Assembly (NCBI GenBank): GCA_025331125.1
Contig: JAOALB010000213.1
Coordinates: forward strand, 1-64,000
DNA: 64,000 bases
Reading direction: 5' to 3'
From: Mycogone perniciosa
Taxonomy: Eukaryota > Ascomycota > Sordariomycetes > Hypocreales > Hypocreaceae
In this document: piece by piece, positions 11,627 through 22,760 of the stretch
Numbering within the stretch: position 1 is the stretch's first letter
How the letters are laid out: each line of letters opens with the position of its first letter
Program-made: the position numbers and the translations under genes
Notes under the pieces: model-generated
What the model saw: only the letters and a program-made list of their open reading frames with translations
The model's database searches: none
Told to the model about the DNA's origin: nothing

Positions 11627-12640
11627 CGTGATAGGTGACGGATGAAGAATCCAGACAAACGTCTGCGTTCAACACGAATAGGAAGGGACCATAATGGCAT
11701 TTTATGTGGTCTAATGGGCAGGTTCGCCCTTCTCTAATCTTAATGCGTGGGCGCTTTGTGAGACATGCACAAGGATTGTGAATCGCGATCAGCCAACCGG
11801 CCAAGATGGGTTACACTGGCTTTGAATATGTGAATTAATACTACAAATGAAAGGCAATCGGTGTGACCGCAATTGTCCCGATCAAAGAGGGCCTCCCTTT
11901 CCAATGCGCCTGCTAGACTCACTGTCAACCCCTGGGTTTGGAATGGACGAGAGCTTAACGCCATGGCTTGTTGCATACCGAGAAGAACGCAAGGAGCACA
12001 CACGGGAATGAACCCCATTACTATTACTACGAGTAGTGCTCCGTACTCGGTACTATCAAACAAATAATGTACGAGGAAAGAAAGCATTTGAACGCCGCAA
12101 TCCAACTGCGAAAGGGCAAACGGGAGCAACGCAACACAGGTGCAGTACTTCGTAGATACTTCGTATTCCACATGCATATCCCTGATTTGTTGGAATTTAT
12201 TTGGATATGTTGTTACATGACAAATCAGCGTCAAGGCGGCTCTGCTAAAAAACAGTTCGCTAATTTTATCTGCGCGCTGACGCACTGTACAACCTTTCGC
12301 CAAAGTATCTGCCCCTGAACAGCAACGCCGAGATCTCGCTTTTTGGCCAATGAAGATTGCACAAAACACTCCGTATAGTAGAATACCATGTATATATGTG
12401 TATATATGCACTGTGTGGAGCAAATGGGGGACTTCTACGAAGTACCAGGGTACCATGCTAGGTAATAACCAACGTCTTCACTTCACTTCTCTTCCTTGAT
12501 CGCCCGATCGCCCTGGAACAACGCAACGAATTTGGTGGATATGGCACTGGGCAGGACTCTTTCCTGAAAATTCCAGCGTCAGTAGACATCGATGAGGCCC
12601 CACGTGTATGCCGACGCGTACGAGCATCGTTCGTATTCTA

Positions 12641-12958
12641 TCAGTTTGCTTCAACATGGTCCCATAAAGGGATACTACTCTGCTCCCGAAGACCCACGGG
12701 AAGAATCGTCTCACTGTCCGAGGAGAGGGTGGAACGCGAACCCGATTCGTTGACATACGAGTACATATCTGATATCCCTTCGGCATCGAATTCGTCTCTT
12801 CTCTGTACACTCTCTTTATCAATCCGACCCCCACAGAAAGGCATCTTCGCTTTTCTTCCCCGGAAAGGGCTAGATGGTTCAACGTCAGATTGAGAAGCGT
12901 AGTTGCTAATTAGATAGGAAAGCGTTTGTCCGAGGCATATTTGGGAGCAGCCAGGCAT
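12641..12958 (-). CDS. hypothetical small protein, weak candidate
   Basis: An ATG-initiated frame of 105 residues with a mixed N-terminus and a Ser-rich acidic middle (ESGSRSTLSSDSET). It ends WDHVEAN. It has no signal peptide, membrane segment or known domain. The composition is plausible for a protein, but length alone does not prove it, and it sits in a repeat-rich gene-poor region. It may be a lineage-specific orphan or a chance frame. Confidence 0.25.
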   Translation of the reverse strand: MPGCSQICLGQTLSYLISNYASQSDVEPSSPFRGRKAKMPFCGGRIDKESVQRRDEFDAEGISDMYSYVNESGSRSTLSSDSETILPVGLREQSSIPLWDHVEAN

Positions 12959-13153
12959 TCTTTAACGATGAGAATCGACACATCACCACAAATTTAAGCC
13001 TATCTAATTTCCTAATCTCTATTTTGCAAGAACCGCTGATAATACTCGGCAAGACGGAGCGGCATCACCTTCGGCACTTGATTGAGGAAACGAATGTCCA
13101 GATTCTTCATCGGCCATCTCCCCCCTGTTCCACGACTCGATTCTGATACTATG

Positions 13154-13174
13154 TACTACTACTACTACTACTAC
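13154..13174. repeat. (TAC)7 microsatellite
   Basis: Seven perfect TAC units in the intergenic region at 11.6-15.0 kb. Confidence 0.95.
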
Positions 13175-14729
13175 AATAGTGGACCATGGACCAAATCGGT
13201 ATTCGGGATTTCTCGTCATTGGAAATATCCCGCCAATTTAGTTTTTTGCCCTATGTCGGGATGAGCCGAGGCGAGGGCCTTGATATTCCTTCGTACTCGG
13301 TACTAGAACCGACTCTATCATGCAAGCTTCCAAACGTCATATCCTTGATACTACATACGGAGTACAGAGTGCTGGACTAATATTTTCGGCTGCTACTGCC
13401 GCAAATGAGATGCGGGATCGGCAATCGCCTGTTCAGTTGCTATGTACGCTCGCTCCCGCTTGGTGCCGAGCAAGCTCTCAGATCAGTCACGCTTAGTTCC
13501 CACCGCACGAACTGTTACGTTTGGTTTGGCAAGGGATTTGTCCTGTGTCTGATGTGTAGGTGAAAGCACCAGTAACATTACATTGCTTTGTGAGCAAGGT
13601 ACTCCGTATAGGCTGTTGATTATATATATGCAAGGACCAGTAATATGGAATATCACCCATCCACCAGCCTTATCAGGCCTTTCACGTCCAGACTGAATGT
13701 CACCGGACAGCCTAGTTGCCGCTTCCTAGTCGCGGCTGGCTGAGTTGTCAAGAACAGGAATAGCTGCTGCCCCTTGAACAACAGCAGCATTATGTCATCC
13801 ATGCTAATAACTGGCGCGGTTTTTTTTCGTCGCGTGGCTCCTACGCTAATAAACGCAGCCGCTGGGCTATCACGCCTTGCATGTATCTCGAGATAATAGT
13901 ATTTGGCAATGCCTAATTCTTCATGTGCCTTTCTCGTATTCGTGCATCACACCATTGTACGAACTTAAGATGAAAGGACCATACCTCTGCAAATAATAAT
14001 AGAATTGGTGCTATTATTGCGCCTCTGTCTTATCTTCTAGTACTACGACACCGTACTATAAGAACTCTATGAAGCGGTGCGGGAATTACTACTAATCAGG
14101 CACTTGGTCTCTTGTGGTGCTGGAACTGCACTACCAACCTTATTATTCACCGGCTAATATTTAGCGGCCATCGTGGATGGTTTTATGCAGCCACTCGTAA
14201 ACAACACTCTATCACTCCGTGCGCCCTCAACCCGCCACATGACTTGTTGACGCAGCCTCATCATCCAAGCCCTCGGAACTGGCTGCTGAGGAAAAGGGCT
14301 CGGCAGAGTTTCGCCCTGAAACAATCCAACGGGATTGTGCCGATGTGGGGATTGGGGACAACGGATAGGCCATCGCCACGTTGTGCGGCCTACGAGTACT
14401 CGTAAGCAATACCAAAGAAAGCCGACAAAAATAAAACAGCCCTTGTTTTCAAGGCTAAAGACGGACATAACTTTCGCCATCTCTTGCTAGGCTCTCCGCC
14501 AGGGCTGTGTGGGCAGGGCAGGCTGTTGTTTTCCTTGACACCAACTTTCTCGTTTGGGTGGGCTGCAGGATCCGATAGTCCCATCCGCGAGCAGTAGGGA
14601 GATTGCCATTTCGTATAAGAGAAAACCCCTGCGAAGCCGAGGAGAAGCACAAGAAGCTTGAAGAGGCTTGGGCTGAAGCATATTATATACTCGTACATCT
14701 ACTTCGTACAGAAGCATATATACGAAGTA

Positions 14730-14732
<3 letters not shown>

Positions 14733-14760
<28 letters not shown>
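14733..14760. repeat. (TA)14 microsatellite
   Basis: Fourteen perfect TA units, immediately preceded by a TACGAAGTA copy. It lies about 275 bases upstream of the hypothetical gene at 15035. Confidence 0.95.
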
Positions 14761-15034
14761 CGACCCGTGAGGAAAGTTGTTTTGAAGAAGTGGGCGCAAA
14801 TGATGATATAGTACCTGGCGCTGTCTCTTGTTTCTGATTGCCTCGTCGTCGCTTTTTACTTCGTACTTTTGTCGTCATCGCCATCTTTTCTCCCGGTTCG
14901 TTGGGAGTTGCTACGTCATTCATCTTTAAATATTGCATTGCCCTTCGAGTCGTCTTCCACCACACGGCGGTTCTTCTCCCACCAAAACCACCACCTCTCA
15001 ACTATCACCAACCCTTACACATTTCCCCCTCACA

Positions 15035-15772
15035 ATGCACAACCCTGTATCTTTCGACCAGCGGAGGGGGAGTCACCCTCCATCAGACGCCGCCCCCCCC
15101 TCATCGTCCTCACCGCAAGTGCGACGCCGGGCTTCGTTCCGTGAACGATTTTGGACAAGGACAAGCGCAACCCACAACACCGGGGAAGACGCCTCACCTC
15201 CAGCTTCTTGTCAGAGCACAACAACAAAGAGGGCGCCCTATGTTCCGGTCAGTGCCGCCTCCGGCTTCTCAAGAACCATGGGCGCGGCGCGGGATCCCGC
15301 CCGCCGGGGGCTTCTAGCCTCTATGAGCGAAGACGATGAGGAATCCTCAAGTACGGCGTCGCCCACCGTTACACAAACCGCACCCCTGCCACGAGTCCCG
15401 GAATCGGGGCATCCTCACCCCCACTCCGATCCCGACACCGAGACAGACGACTTCGCCGAATTCATCACCGCCGCCGAGGCCGAAGACCGTGCCCGCCGCG
15501 CCGAACAGCGCCTACCCATCGCCATCGCCGGCTCCCATAGCAAACAGCGCGACAGCGGGTACTACTCCGGCGGCGGCGGGCGTGATAGAGATCTTCACCT
15601 GCCGCCTCCCGCCACAGCAATGGGACTGGCGTCTGCGGCTGCGGCGACGGAACGCAGGGCGTTGAGGCGACAGCCATCCATCAGGGCCGTCGGCCAGCGC
15701 ATCGCGGAGTATATCAAACCGACAAGGACGAACCCCACATCGGAAGCGGACATATATCGGCAGTCGGGATAA
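15035..15772 (+). CDS. conserved hypothetical disordered protein
   Basis: A single exon of 245 residues. The chosen start (ATG after CACA at 15035) gives MHNPVSFDQRRGSH; an in-frame ATG 102 bases upstream adds only Pro/Ser/His-rich sequence and is less likely. The protein is Ser/Pro-rich. It has a short basic stretch QVRRRASFRERFW near 33-45, an acidic segment SEDDEE near 97 and a likely helix DFAEFITAAEAEDRARRAEQRL near 139-160. The C-terminus is basic and ordered, ATERRALRRQPSIRAVGQRIAEYI. No catalytic motif is visible. The helix and the conserved-looking tail suggest a binding protein of unknown role. Confidence 0.6.
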   Translation: MHNPVSFDQRRGSHPPSDAAPPSSSSPQVRRRASFRERFWTRTSATHNTGEDASPPASCQSTTTKRAPYVPVSAASGFSRTMGAARDPARRGLLASMSEDDEESSSTASPTVTQTAPLPRVPESGHPHPHSDPDTETDDFAEFITAAEAEDRARRAEQRLPIAIAGSHSKQRDSGYYSGGGGRDRDLHLPPPATAMGLASAAAATERRALRRQPSIRAVGQRIAEYIKPTRTNPTSEADIYRQSG

Positions 15773-17046
15773 AGAGGAAAAAGAAAATAATCATGATATG
15801 AGAGATGACGTCTTTGTGGAGTATGGTTGTCTTTGAGCTCTTGGCCCCCAGGGACGCTTCGTGCGTGCATGATTTTGGAAACGACCGCATATTCTTATAG
15901 TCTGGAATTTGGAGATGGGGATTTGGGATTGGAAAACATTATAAACGGGATACCACAAGGTTGGATAATTGGGATATACCCTCATATAGGTCGAGGGTGT
16001 GCACGGGTCAGGATGAACTGGTGCTAGCATCACAATCGCCAGGTACCAAGTAATATCTATCAGCTGCGTATCTTGCATCACAGATATCTGCAATGTTCTG
16101 CATATGCGTTCAGGGGAGCAAGCTTGATTGGACCTTGAGGAAAGTGCCAAGCCTCGTGGCCATGTTGTGTACCCAACATCGTGGTAACATAGTAGCCGCC
16201 CTTATTTGCATTCTCGCCTCTTGAAGTCTCAAGGCAGGAGATTCGTCAAACATAAACCCTGCCCCAACATGATCCGTTCCGTAACTCCAACGGTCCTCTC
16301 CCCTGTCCCTGAATCCGGGGGGAATTGCCTCATTCCTCATTTCACGTAAGCACCAAGAACCGAATTTACCTCTCATGACAAAAAGCCCTCTTCCTATCCC
16401 CTTCCATTGCCGATAATAATATCCCACCAGCCATAAATGGAGGCATCCAAGCATCTGAATTTCATGAAAAGACCCCGCGTACAATGCCATCAAGGATCGT
16501 AGATAAAACACTTCATGCAGGAAAAAAACCCTCACGTTCGTGAGAACCATCCGAGCTCAAAAGTTGAGCCCTCACTGATCGCTCTATATATGCTGATTAG
16601 CGAGGCTATGATACGCAATATTATTGCTTTCTGTAAATGCACAAAGGTGTTCGCATGAGTACAGATCCCAGAACATGGGAGAACAAGAATCATGATGCAC
16701 GAGCGTGCGGCTTGCAATGCTGCGGAGAGGGTTCGGTTCAGAGAACCATGGTCAGTTGCCCCTAACAGGAATGTTATGGGACATACGACGAAGAAAGCCA
16801 AGATAAAAGGCCTGAGTCCCATAGGGATGCTAAGCAGCCCTTTTGTAAAGACCAACGGCCTCATGTGTAGGGGTTCCACTCAAATGAATGGACATGTTTT
16901 TGCATTGCGGCCTCAATATCGTATAGCACAGCGTTGTTCTAGGACTGCCGAAGCCGTTTCTTAGATGCGCCACCTATACCCCCTTAATATCCCGTGTCAT
17001 TATTGGCACGGAGAATAAATGGTCACCAGTGTCCCGTTCTGTGGTT
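15773..17046. other. intergenic, nothing recognised
   Basis: This lies between the convergent 3' ends of the hypothetical gene and the Whi5-like gene. Frames at 16110-16550 and 16532-16879 (minus) have no recognisable domain and no start context that persuades me. Confidence 0.55.
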
Positions 17047-18726
17047 TCACCCTCGCACTCCCATCACGCCGGCCATGCTATTTCTGGGACGTGGAATCTG
17101 AATTTCCTCGTCATCTGAGCTATCGGCTGTCTCAGCGCCTGCTCGGTCAAGCATCCTTTCAATGTCTTCATCTCGTAGAACCCTTCTGGCGCCGCTATGA
17201 CCAGCCCCTAATCCAGATGGAAGTGACAGAGCACCCCTCAGATGGTTGCTGGTCCCTTTAACACGCCTCTTAGGCGTCGCTCTGTTCGGGCTGTTGTATG
17301 TATGATGTGGCGAGTCCAAATCCATGGGTGAGTCCGATGGATGCTGTATTCCAGGAGACTTCTCGAATCCAGTTCTCTTATGGACTAGCGACGGCCTCCG
17401 CGTAGGAAGACCTTTTCTAGGTCCACTAGGCAGCACATGCCGGCCAGCTGAGCTTCTGATAGAGCCGACGTGTGGACCCGGAGAAGCAGATGGCGAAAAT
17501 GTGTGCCTCAAGTTTGCCGAGTTGTTGGGACTACTCATGAAGAGTAATGACTCGATAGCATCCTGTTCCCTAACATACTGGTGGTGGGATGGGAACAAAA
17601 TGGGGTCGGCTATTCGCGTAGGCTGGGATAAGGAGTGCTGGGTATCAAGTTGCATTGGCTGACCTGGAGTATGAGGAGATGCGGAATGGGAGTGGGAAAG
17701 CATTGTTGGAGTGTATCGTGGGCTGGAGTTGCGGCGCGGGTTGGAGCGTGGAGCAGGCATCGAGGATGAGGGCTGGATGGTGGCCGGAGGAGCAAGAGTG
17801 GGCTTGTTAGAAAGTAGATTTGGGGGAGAGTCGGACTTGAGACGGTGGATTACGGAGTCGTCGACGAAATGGACCTGGCTAGAAGCAGTGGTCAATGCGA
17901 GGTGTGGGCTAGCCGAGGAGCCATGTCGACAGTGAACGGTTGACGTGCTGGAAGCTGGAGAGACAGCCTGAGAGGCAAGCGATTCAACCTCTTCGAGAGA
18001 GCGGGTCTGCCAACCGAGATTGACCTTGACCATGGCGTAGGAAAGACGCGTTTTTAGCTCGGCCGATAACTTGGAATCGTCAGCACGGTGTCCTCAGGGT
18101 ATTAATTGTCGCAGACATACCTCTCCTATTGTGCTGCCTGTGGTAGAAGCCACGCTGACAGTGCTGACATTCCTAGAATGGCACTTGATCGGACTCGTGT
18201 TGCCTACGAGTGCTTTGACCTCACCGTCTGCCATTCGTTTCCTGGTGCCTGCTGTCGTGTCCAACATGATCCTATCTTGCGCAGCAGCAATGGTCGACAG
18301 GTGAAACAAATGGTCATTCTTGTCTGATACCTCGTGGCCACAGGATATCCCTCGCCCCCCAGCGGCGCCGTCGGTTAAGCTGCTGTCGTCGCTCGCAGGA
18401 GGAGTGATGGCATGGGCAGAGGAGCTTGTGATGTGCGACTCTTGAGAATTGGCAATGGACTGGGGAACGCTTTGCGAGGAGCTGCCGCCGGCGTCCTCCA
18501 TGTCTGCACACTGCCGTTGTGGTGATTGCTGCTGTAATAAAGATCTGTCCTGTGGGTTGTTATCCAGGGCATTGATCACGCCAGCCGGGCGGCGCAGGCT
18601 GCTCATGATGGTCGCGAGAGCGGCAGCAGCAGACTCTCGGCGTGCGCGAGGAGAGGACGATAATGTTGACGAGGGTGTCTCACTGTTGCACCCCTCTACT
18701 ACGGTCAGAGGCGCAGGGTGCGACAT
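17047..18726 (-). CDS. Whi5/Nrm1-family G1/S transcriptional repressor
   Basis: Two exons, 18121-18726 and 17047-18069, flank a 51-base intron (GTATGT donor, CTGACG branch, CAAG acceptor), giving 542 residues. The splice restores the GTB motif of the Whi5/Nrm1 family at about residue 203: LSAELKTRLSYAMVKVNLGW. This motif binds the SBF/MBF (Swi4/Swi6/Mbp1-type) transcription factors. Apart from that, the protein is disordered and rich in Ser/Pro and Ser-Pro/Thr-Pro dipeptides, as expected for a repressor released by cyclin-dependent kinase phosphorylation. The C-terminus has RRVLRDEDIERML and an acidic DSSDDEEI. The start MSHPAP at 18726 is the first in a sensible context; the open frame upstream is low-complexity, translated from GT/GC repeats. 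I cannot tell whether it acts as Whi5 (G1) or Nrm1 (late G1/S). Confidence 0.85.
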
Positions 18727-18770
18727 GTCGCGCGGATTGTGTCGAGAGCGCGCGACCCCACTGTGTGTTG

Positions 18771-18792
18771 TGCGTGCGTGCGTGCGTGCGTG
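18771..18792. repeat. (TGCG)5 microsatellite upstream of the Whi5-like gene
   Basis: Five TGCG units plus TG lie about 45 bases upstream of the start codon, within the likely 5' untranslated region. Alternating purine-pyrimidine sequence of this kind can adopt Z-DNA (inference). Confidence 0.9.
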
Positions 18793-19085
18793 GGTTCTCA
18801 GGCGATTAATATTAGCAAAGCAGCAAATGCGTGCAGCCGAACGTCTTCTGGGGCAGCCAAGCGGCGGACGCAGCGCGTATCGCGTATCGCGTCTTGATGG
18901 GCAGAGCCAGCGGCTGGTTGATAGTAGCAATAATCGGAGCACAAGAGGGAAAATGGATCGTTTGGACTGTGGTGGAGGGAGTGGCCTTCGTAGGGGTTTG
19001 TGGAGATGGTACGGAGTAGCAGTAGTAGGTAGTATCGGGGAGAGTTGAGTGAGTGATGAAGGTTGCTGCTGACTGACTGAGTCTT

Positions 19086-19120
19086 TGGTGTGTGTGCGAG
19101 TGTGTGCGTGTGTGTGTGGG
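19086..19120. repeat. GT-rich imperfect microsatellite
   Basis: A 35-base run of mostly GT with GCGA and GC interruptions, about 360 bases upstream of the Whi5-like start codon. Confidence 0.85.
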
Positions 19121-20194
19121 TTACGCGGTCTGGGACTTGGAAGCGCGACGGATGCGGGAGGAACGGGAACACCCAGAGAGCGCACTCACTGGAGAGGCCG
19201 CACCGACACCTACCACACTGAGGTTAGAGGACTCTAGCCGCTCCGGTAGGGCATCACGCGCGCTGGAACTGCAGCGCTACAGCAGGCTTAGTGGGACCAT
19301 TGGACCCTGTGCACGCCTAAATCGCAGCGAGAGACATGTACTATGCCTGGGTAGAGCTTATTCATCCGTTTTCTTGGGTTGATTGCCGAATATTCACGCA
19401 TTTCTGTTCAATATTTGTGTATGTCCTCAATTCACGTCCTACACCTACACAGCCGAGTGAATTGTGATTGCTGCCAAGAGGATTGTCTGTGGGTTTGGAC
19501 GTTTTACTCGGCGCCTATTCCAGTAGTTCTACTAGGTACCTATAGTACTACTCCGTAAAAATGTGGAGGTCTTTTTTTGCAAACCTTTAGAAAAGCCTCA
19601 AAAGACGCAGGCGAGGCGAAGACGCCACTTGGGGCATCTGCTAACCTTCTGGGCGTCTGTTCATCATAATATCGATTCCGAGTCTCCGATAATACTCGTA
19701 CTCTGTGCTCCGCTCCGTATTCCGTACCTGTTGTCGCACAGAATCCCACGCGAGTAGTGCTTTTACACCATCCAAAAGTCAACCCTTCCTGCTTGACCGA
19801 AAAATTGTTGCTTGAATTCTAATCAGGGGGGACAAAAACATAAGGAGATAGATAAGTGGTGGCAAATAATGCATTTTTGCTGTCTTTGCTGAAGGGGAAA
19901 AAATGTGTCCACAAGTGTGAGGTGGGTTTGACGTGCGATACAACCCAAAATTACGCACGCGTGCCGCAAACTCCTGCAGCGCCTCCCACCGCCCCTCGCC
20001 ACTGACACGAAGTCACGTGCATACCGCGACGTCCCAGCTTAGTCATCTTTCTTAGTCACCAGACTCAGAACGGAATGATTCTCAACATCAGGATGGCTTG
20101 CTAACATTACTATCGTTATTCATCGAGTCGACGGCCAAGGAGCTCGATGCTCATACTCACATCTACTCTTCTACAACCCGACTGACTGCACTGT

Positions 20195-21826
20195 CTACCC
20201 GCACTCTGGCTCATCAGCTCCGACCCCAACGCTATGTCCATGGACACCACCATCCAGAATGATGCCCTCGTTGTTGTCCAGGTCGTTCTGTACTCTACTC
20301 CATCCTTTCTTGCGCTCACTTCTCCCTCCTCTCTCGGCGCCTTTCCCCTTGGCATCGTATACCGGCCGCATTACAGCCCCCAACAGCGGATTGGTGCTAA
20401 ATGCTCCTCCGCCGTTCTTATTTCCTGACGTCTCTGCTAACACCGCAGGTTCTGGCAGATGGTCCTCCTCTTTGTCCTCCGGCGTCGCAGGGCGTTCAAT
20501 GGCGGCCAAAGTTTTCACAATTCGGCGTCCAGCTAGGTCGATGCTAACAATCTGTTGCCGCTTTTCGTACTCTGGCCGTGCGTTCCACTCCAACTCTCGC
20601 ATCACTTTTTGTTGTCTCTTAAGCTCTTTCGCCCTTTCCTCCGGGCTCGCCCACATACTGCCCGTGCCTCTCATCGCGTCTGTGACATCAAAATCCGCTG
20701 CCTCATCACGTACTGTTGTCCGCCGTGCATTCTGGGCTTGAAAGTTGAGCAGTTTATCTCTATGCTCGCGTGCTTTGGCTGCTGCCTCTGTTAGCGAGGG
20801 GCCATCATCACCTCCTCGCGGCTGTGTAAACGGTGCAGGCGTTTTGGCCACGTCTGGTCGACGATTGGCTGCCGCATTGGCTGCCATCTTCTCTCTTCCT
20901 CTCTCGTCTTTCAGTTCCCTTACCATAGCCTGGACTTCCTCGGGGCTTAGTAGTAGGGATCCGCAGAACGTGCAAGGCCCCAATCCCTCCTTTAAACAGA
21001 TGACTTTGCCACAGGACAGACAGTTTGGTGCTGCTGCCTGCAAGGGGTGTTTCGTAGCAACACAATTGCATTTTCTCGCTTTAGGATCCTTTTCCAAGGT
21101 TGGATTTGTCGTAATCTCCAGTGACCGAATGGCGGCATCCAAGTCTGCCAGGGCTGTGGATTGCCCTGCCATCGGTGTGCCTCCGGAGATTGATATCTTG
21201 GTGATATTGCCACTACCACCAGCAGGATTCGGTGTTGATGCTCGAGATACTGGGGTGGACTTGGCCTTTGTTTTCTTCGGAGGGTCGGATATCAGGTACC
21301 CACTGGTAGACGATGGAGCATTCTGCTTTGTTGCTGATGAAGCGGGTTTCGTAGATTGTGCATTTGATGCTATCGGCTCGTTGCTCATCGATGGCTTGGG
21401 TGGCGTACCTGGTCTCGATGTATGGTTACTACTCGGCGCACTGGCTCGCTGTGGTATATACTCGAGATCGGAATCCTTCTTGTTGTACGCCCTGCCACCC
21501 AGACCAGAGTAGTCCTCGACCTTGCGAGCCTGTGGGGTGTGTAGGGGCGCCTTCTTCTTTTTGGGCTGTCTCGTCGACTTCGGTGCCGGCTCTATGGTTG
21601 CGGATTTAGATGAGCTGGCACTTGCGGAGGGAGCTGGGGGAGCGGCGGGAGCTTGTCGTCGGGAGTTGAAGGTAGAGATGAAGTCGACAGCAAGAGGTGA
21701 GTCGCCGAGAAGATTGCTGAAATGCGCTACGGCATCGGGCTTGGAGAGGGTCGCGGCGTAATCAAGAACCTGTTGTAGTTCCTCATCTGGCAAGGGGAGC
21801 AACTGAGAAAGCTGGGCCAGAGACAT
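20195..21826 (-). CDS. C2HC5 zinc-finger protein, TRIP4/ASC-1 and Rqt4-like
   Basis: A single exon of 543 residues. An N-terminal helical segment (about 1-55) is followed by a long Ser/Pro/Lys-rich linker. A zf-C2HC5 domain lies at 253-290, with Cys253, 255, 269, 272, 277, 285 and 288 in the pattern KCNC...CLSCGKVIC...CTFCG. A charged helical region with EAAAKAREHRDKLLNFQ follows, then conserved DEAADFDV near 370 and GSMWASPEERAKELKRQQKVMRELEW. The human homologue TRIP4 (ASC-1) and yeast Rqt4 belong to the helicase complex that splits collided ribosomes in ribosome-associated quality control. No C-terminal ASCH domain is visible, unlike the human protein. Function is by family. Confidence 0.85.
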   Translation of the reverse strand: MSLAQLSQLLPLPDEELQQVLDYAATLSKPDAVAHFSNLLGDSPLAVDFISTFNSRRQAPAAPPAPSASASSSKSATIEPAPKSTRQPKKKKAPLHTPQARKVEDYSGLGGRAYNKKDSDLEYIPQRASAPSSNHTSRPGTPPKPSMSNEPIASNAQSTKPASSATKQNAPSSTSGYLISDPPKKTKAKSTPVSRASTPNPAGGSGNITKISISGGTPMAGQSTALADLDAAIRSLEITTNPTLEKDPKARKCNCVATKHPLQAAAPNCLSCGKVICLKEGLGPCTFCGSLLLSPEEVQAMVRELKDERGREKMAANAAANRRPDVAKTPAPFTQPRGGDDGPSLTEAAAKAREHRDKLLNFQAQNARRTTVRDEAADFDVTDAMRGTGSMWASPEERAKELKRQQKVMRELEWNARPEYEKRQQIVSIDLAGRRIVKTLAAIERPATPEDKEEDHLPEPAVLAETSGNKNGGGAFSTNPLLGAVMRPVYDAKGKGAERGGRSERKKGWSRVQNDLDNNEGIILDGGVHGHSVGVGADEPECG

Positions 21827-22760
21827 TATGGCGAGAAGTGGTCAAAGGGTCTGGAGATGTGTAATTGGAGGAGTTGGTGTTTGCGCCCTGAGCACCAGAA
21901 TTGGATGTTTGATGGAGGGGCAGAAGCGCTGAAGCCATGGCCCATTTCTAGATCTCAAATACTAATATGTTTTTACACATAATGAGTCATGCCGAACCAA
22001 AAGATACATATGACGTATAGAAAGGCTTTGAAAAGGAAGCTTCGTGTAGATAATGCATACCCTCCATTGAGAGCAATTATTCCTTTAAAGCCTTGACATA
22101 ATAATAATAATAGTCCAGCAAATTGCGGCCGTTCGCGGCCGTTATGTGTGGCCTTCACCGTCTTTGGTGAAGATGCTAATACAGTGGGGTAATAATATGG
22201 AAACTCGAGAGTGACGATACAGCAAGAAACTACGAGTAGTACCGTACCTAGGTAGGTAGGTAGACCTCGCATCCTTGGAATAGAGGCAAAGAATATCTGT
22301 TTAAGCAACCGAATTAATCCACGTATGATGGATATCTCATTGATACCACAAGCCAAAGAGTGGACTTGATTGTTCAACCTCGGACTTCTATACTCTCACT
22401 CCGCTTCTCCGGACATTTACGATAATAACAGCACTGTCTAAAACAGATGCGCAACACAGGCACATACATTCCCGTCGCCCGAGAATGTCAAATAATTATA
22501 TACATACTACTCCGTACTCCGCGTTAAGCAAGCAGATCTTGTGATGCACAAAACCATAAGCTGATCCCTCGGACCTTGTCGCTTCATCCGAAAAATACCG
22601 AACTATACCCGGATTTGGGGCTGGCCAATAACCCCTGCTGCCCTCTCCACCACCTTTTCATCGCCCTCGCGGACACTCCCCAACGCCAAAACGTTTTTCT
22701 CGTCTGCATCTTCACCTCTTCAATTGCATCACTCAACCCTTTCACCTCCCCAATCACATC
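21827..22760. other. divergent promoter region of the rqt4-like gene and malate dehydrogenase
   Basis: The two flanking genes are transcribed away from each other. One ACTCCGTA core lies at 22509. The sequence just before 22761 is C/T-rich and ends CAATCACATC before the ATG, typical of highly expressed fungal genes. The frame at 21973-22377 has no recognisable domain. Confidence 0.55.

Larger units (their letters stand above)
11627..15034. other. 3.4 kb gene-poor region with simple repeats and TACTYCGTA motifs
   Basis: Only one weak coding candidate (12641-12958) is seen. Exact ACTCCGTA/TACGGAGT cores occur at 12368, 13356 and 13601. TACTTCGTA variants occur near 12145, 12158, 12436, 14705, 14721 and 14859. 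Simple repeats lie at 13154-13174 and 14733-14760. The frames at 11740-12456 (minus) and 14112-14698 do not resemble known proteins. Confidence 0.6.
18727..20194. other. intergenic between the Whi5-like gene and the rqt4-like gene
   Basis: It holds the TGCG repeat, a GT-rich run at 19086-19120 and TACGGAGT/ACTCCGTA cores at 19010 and 19550. No gene is supported. Confidence 0.6.

Noticed and set aside
11740..12456. Minus-strand frame of 238 codons upstream of the sedolisin gene
   Set aside because: No recognisable domain, irregular composition, and it runs through motif and repeat sequence.
16110..16550. Minus-strand frame of 146 codons downstream of the Whi5-like gene
   Set aside because: No family resemblance and no supporting splice or start context; may be part of a 3' untranslated region.
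20745..21512. Plus-strand open frame opposite the rqt4-like gene
   Set aside because: The minus-strand frame carries a complete zinc finger; the plus frame has no domain.
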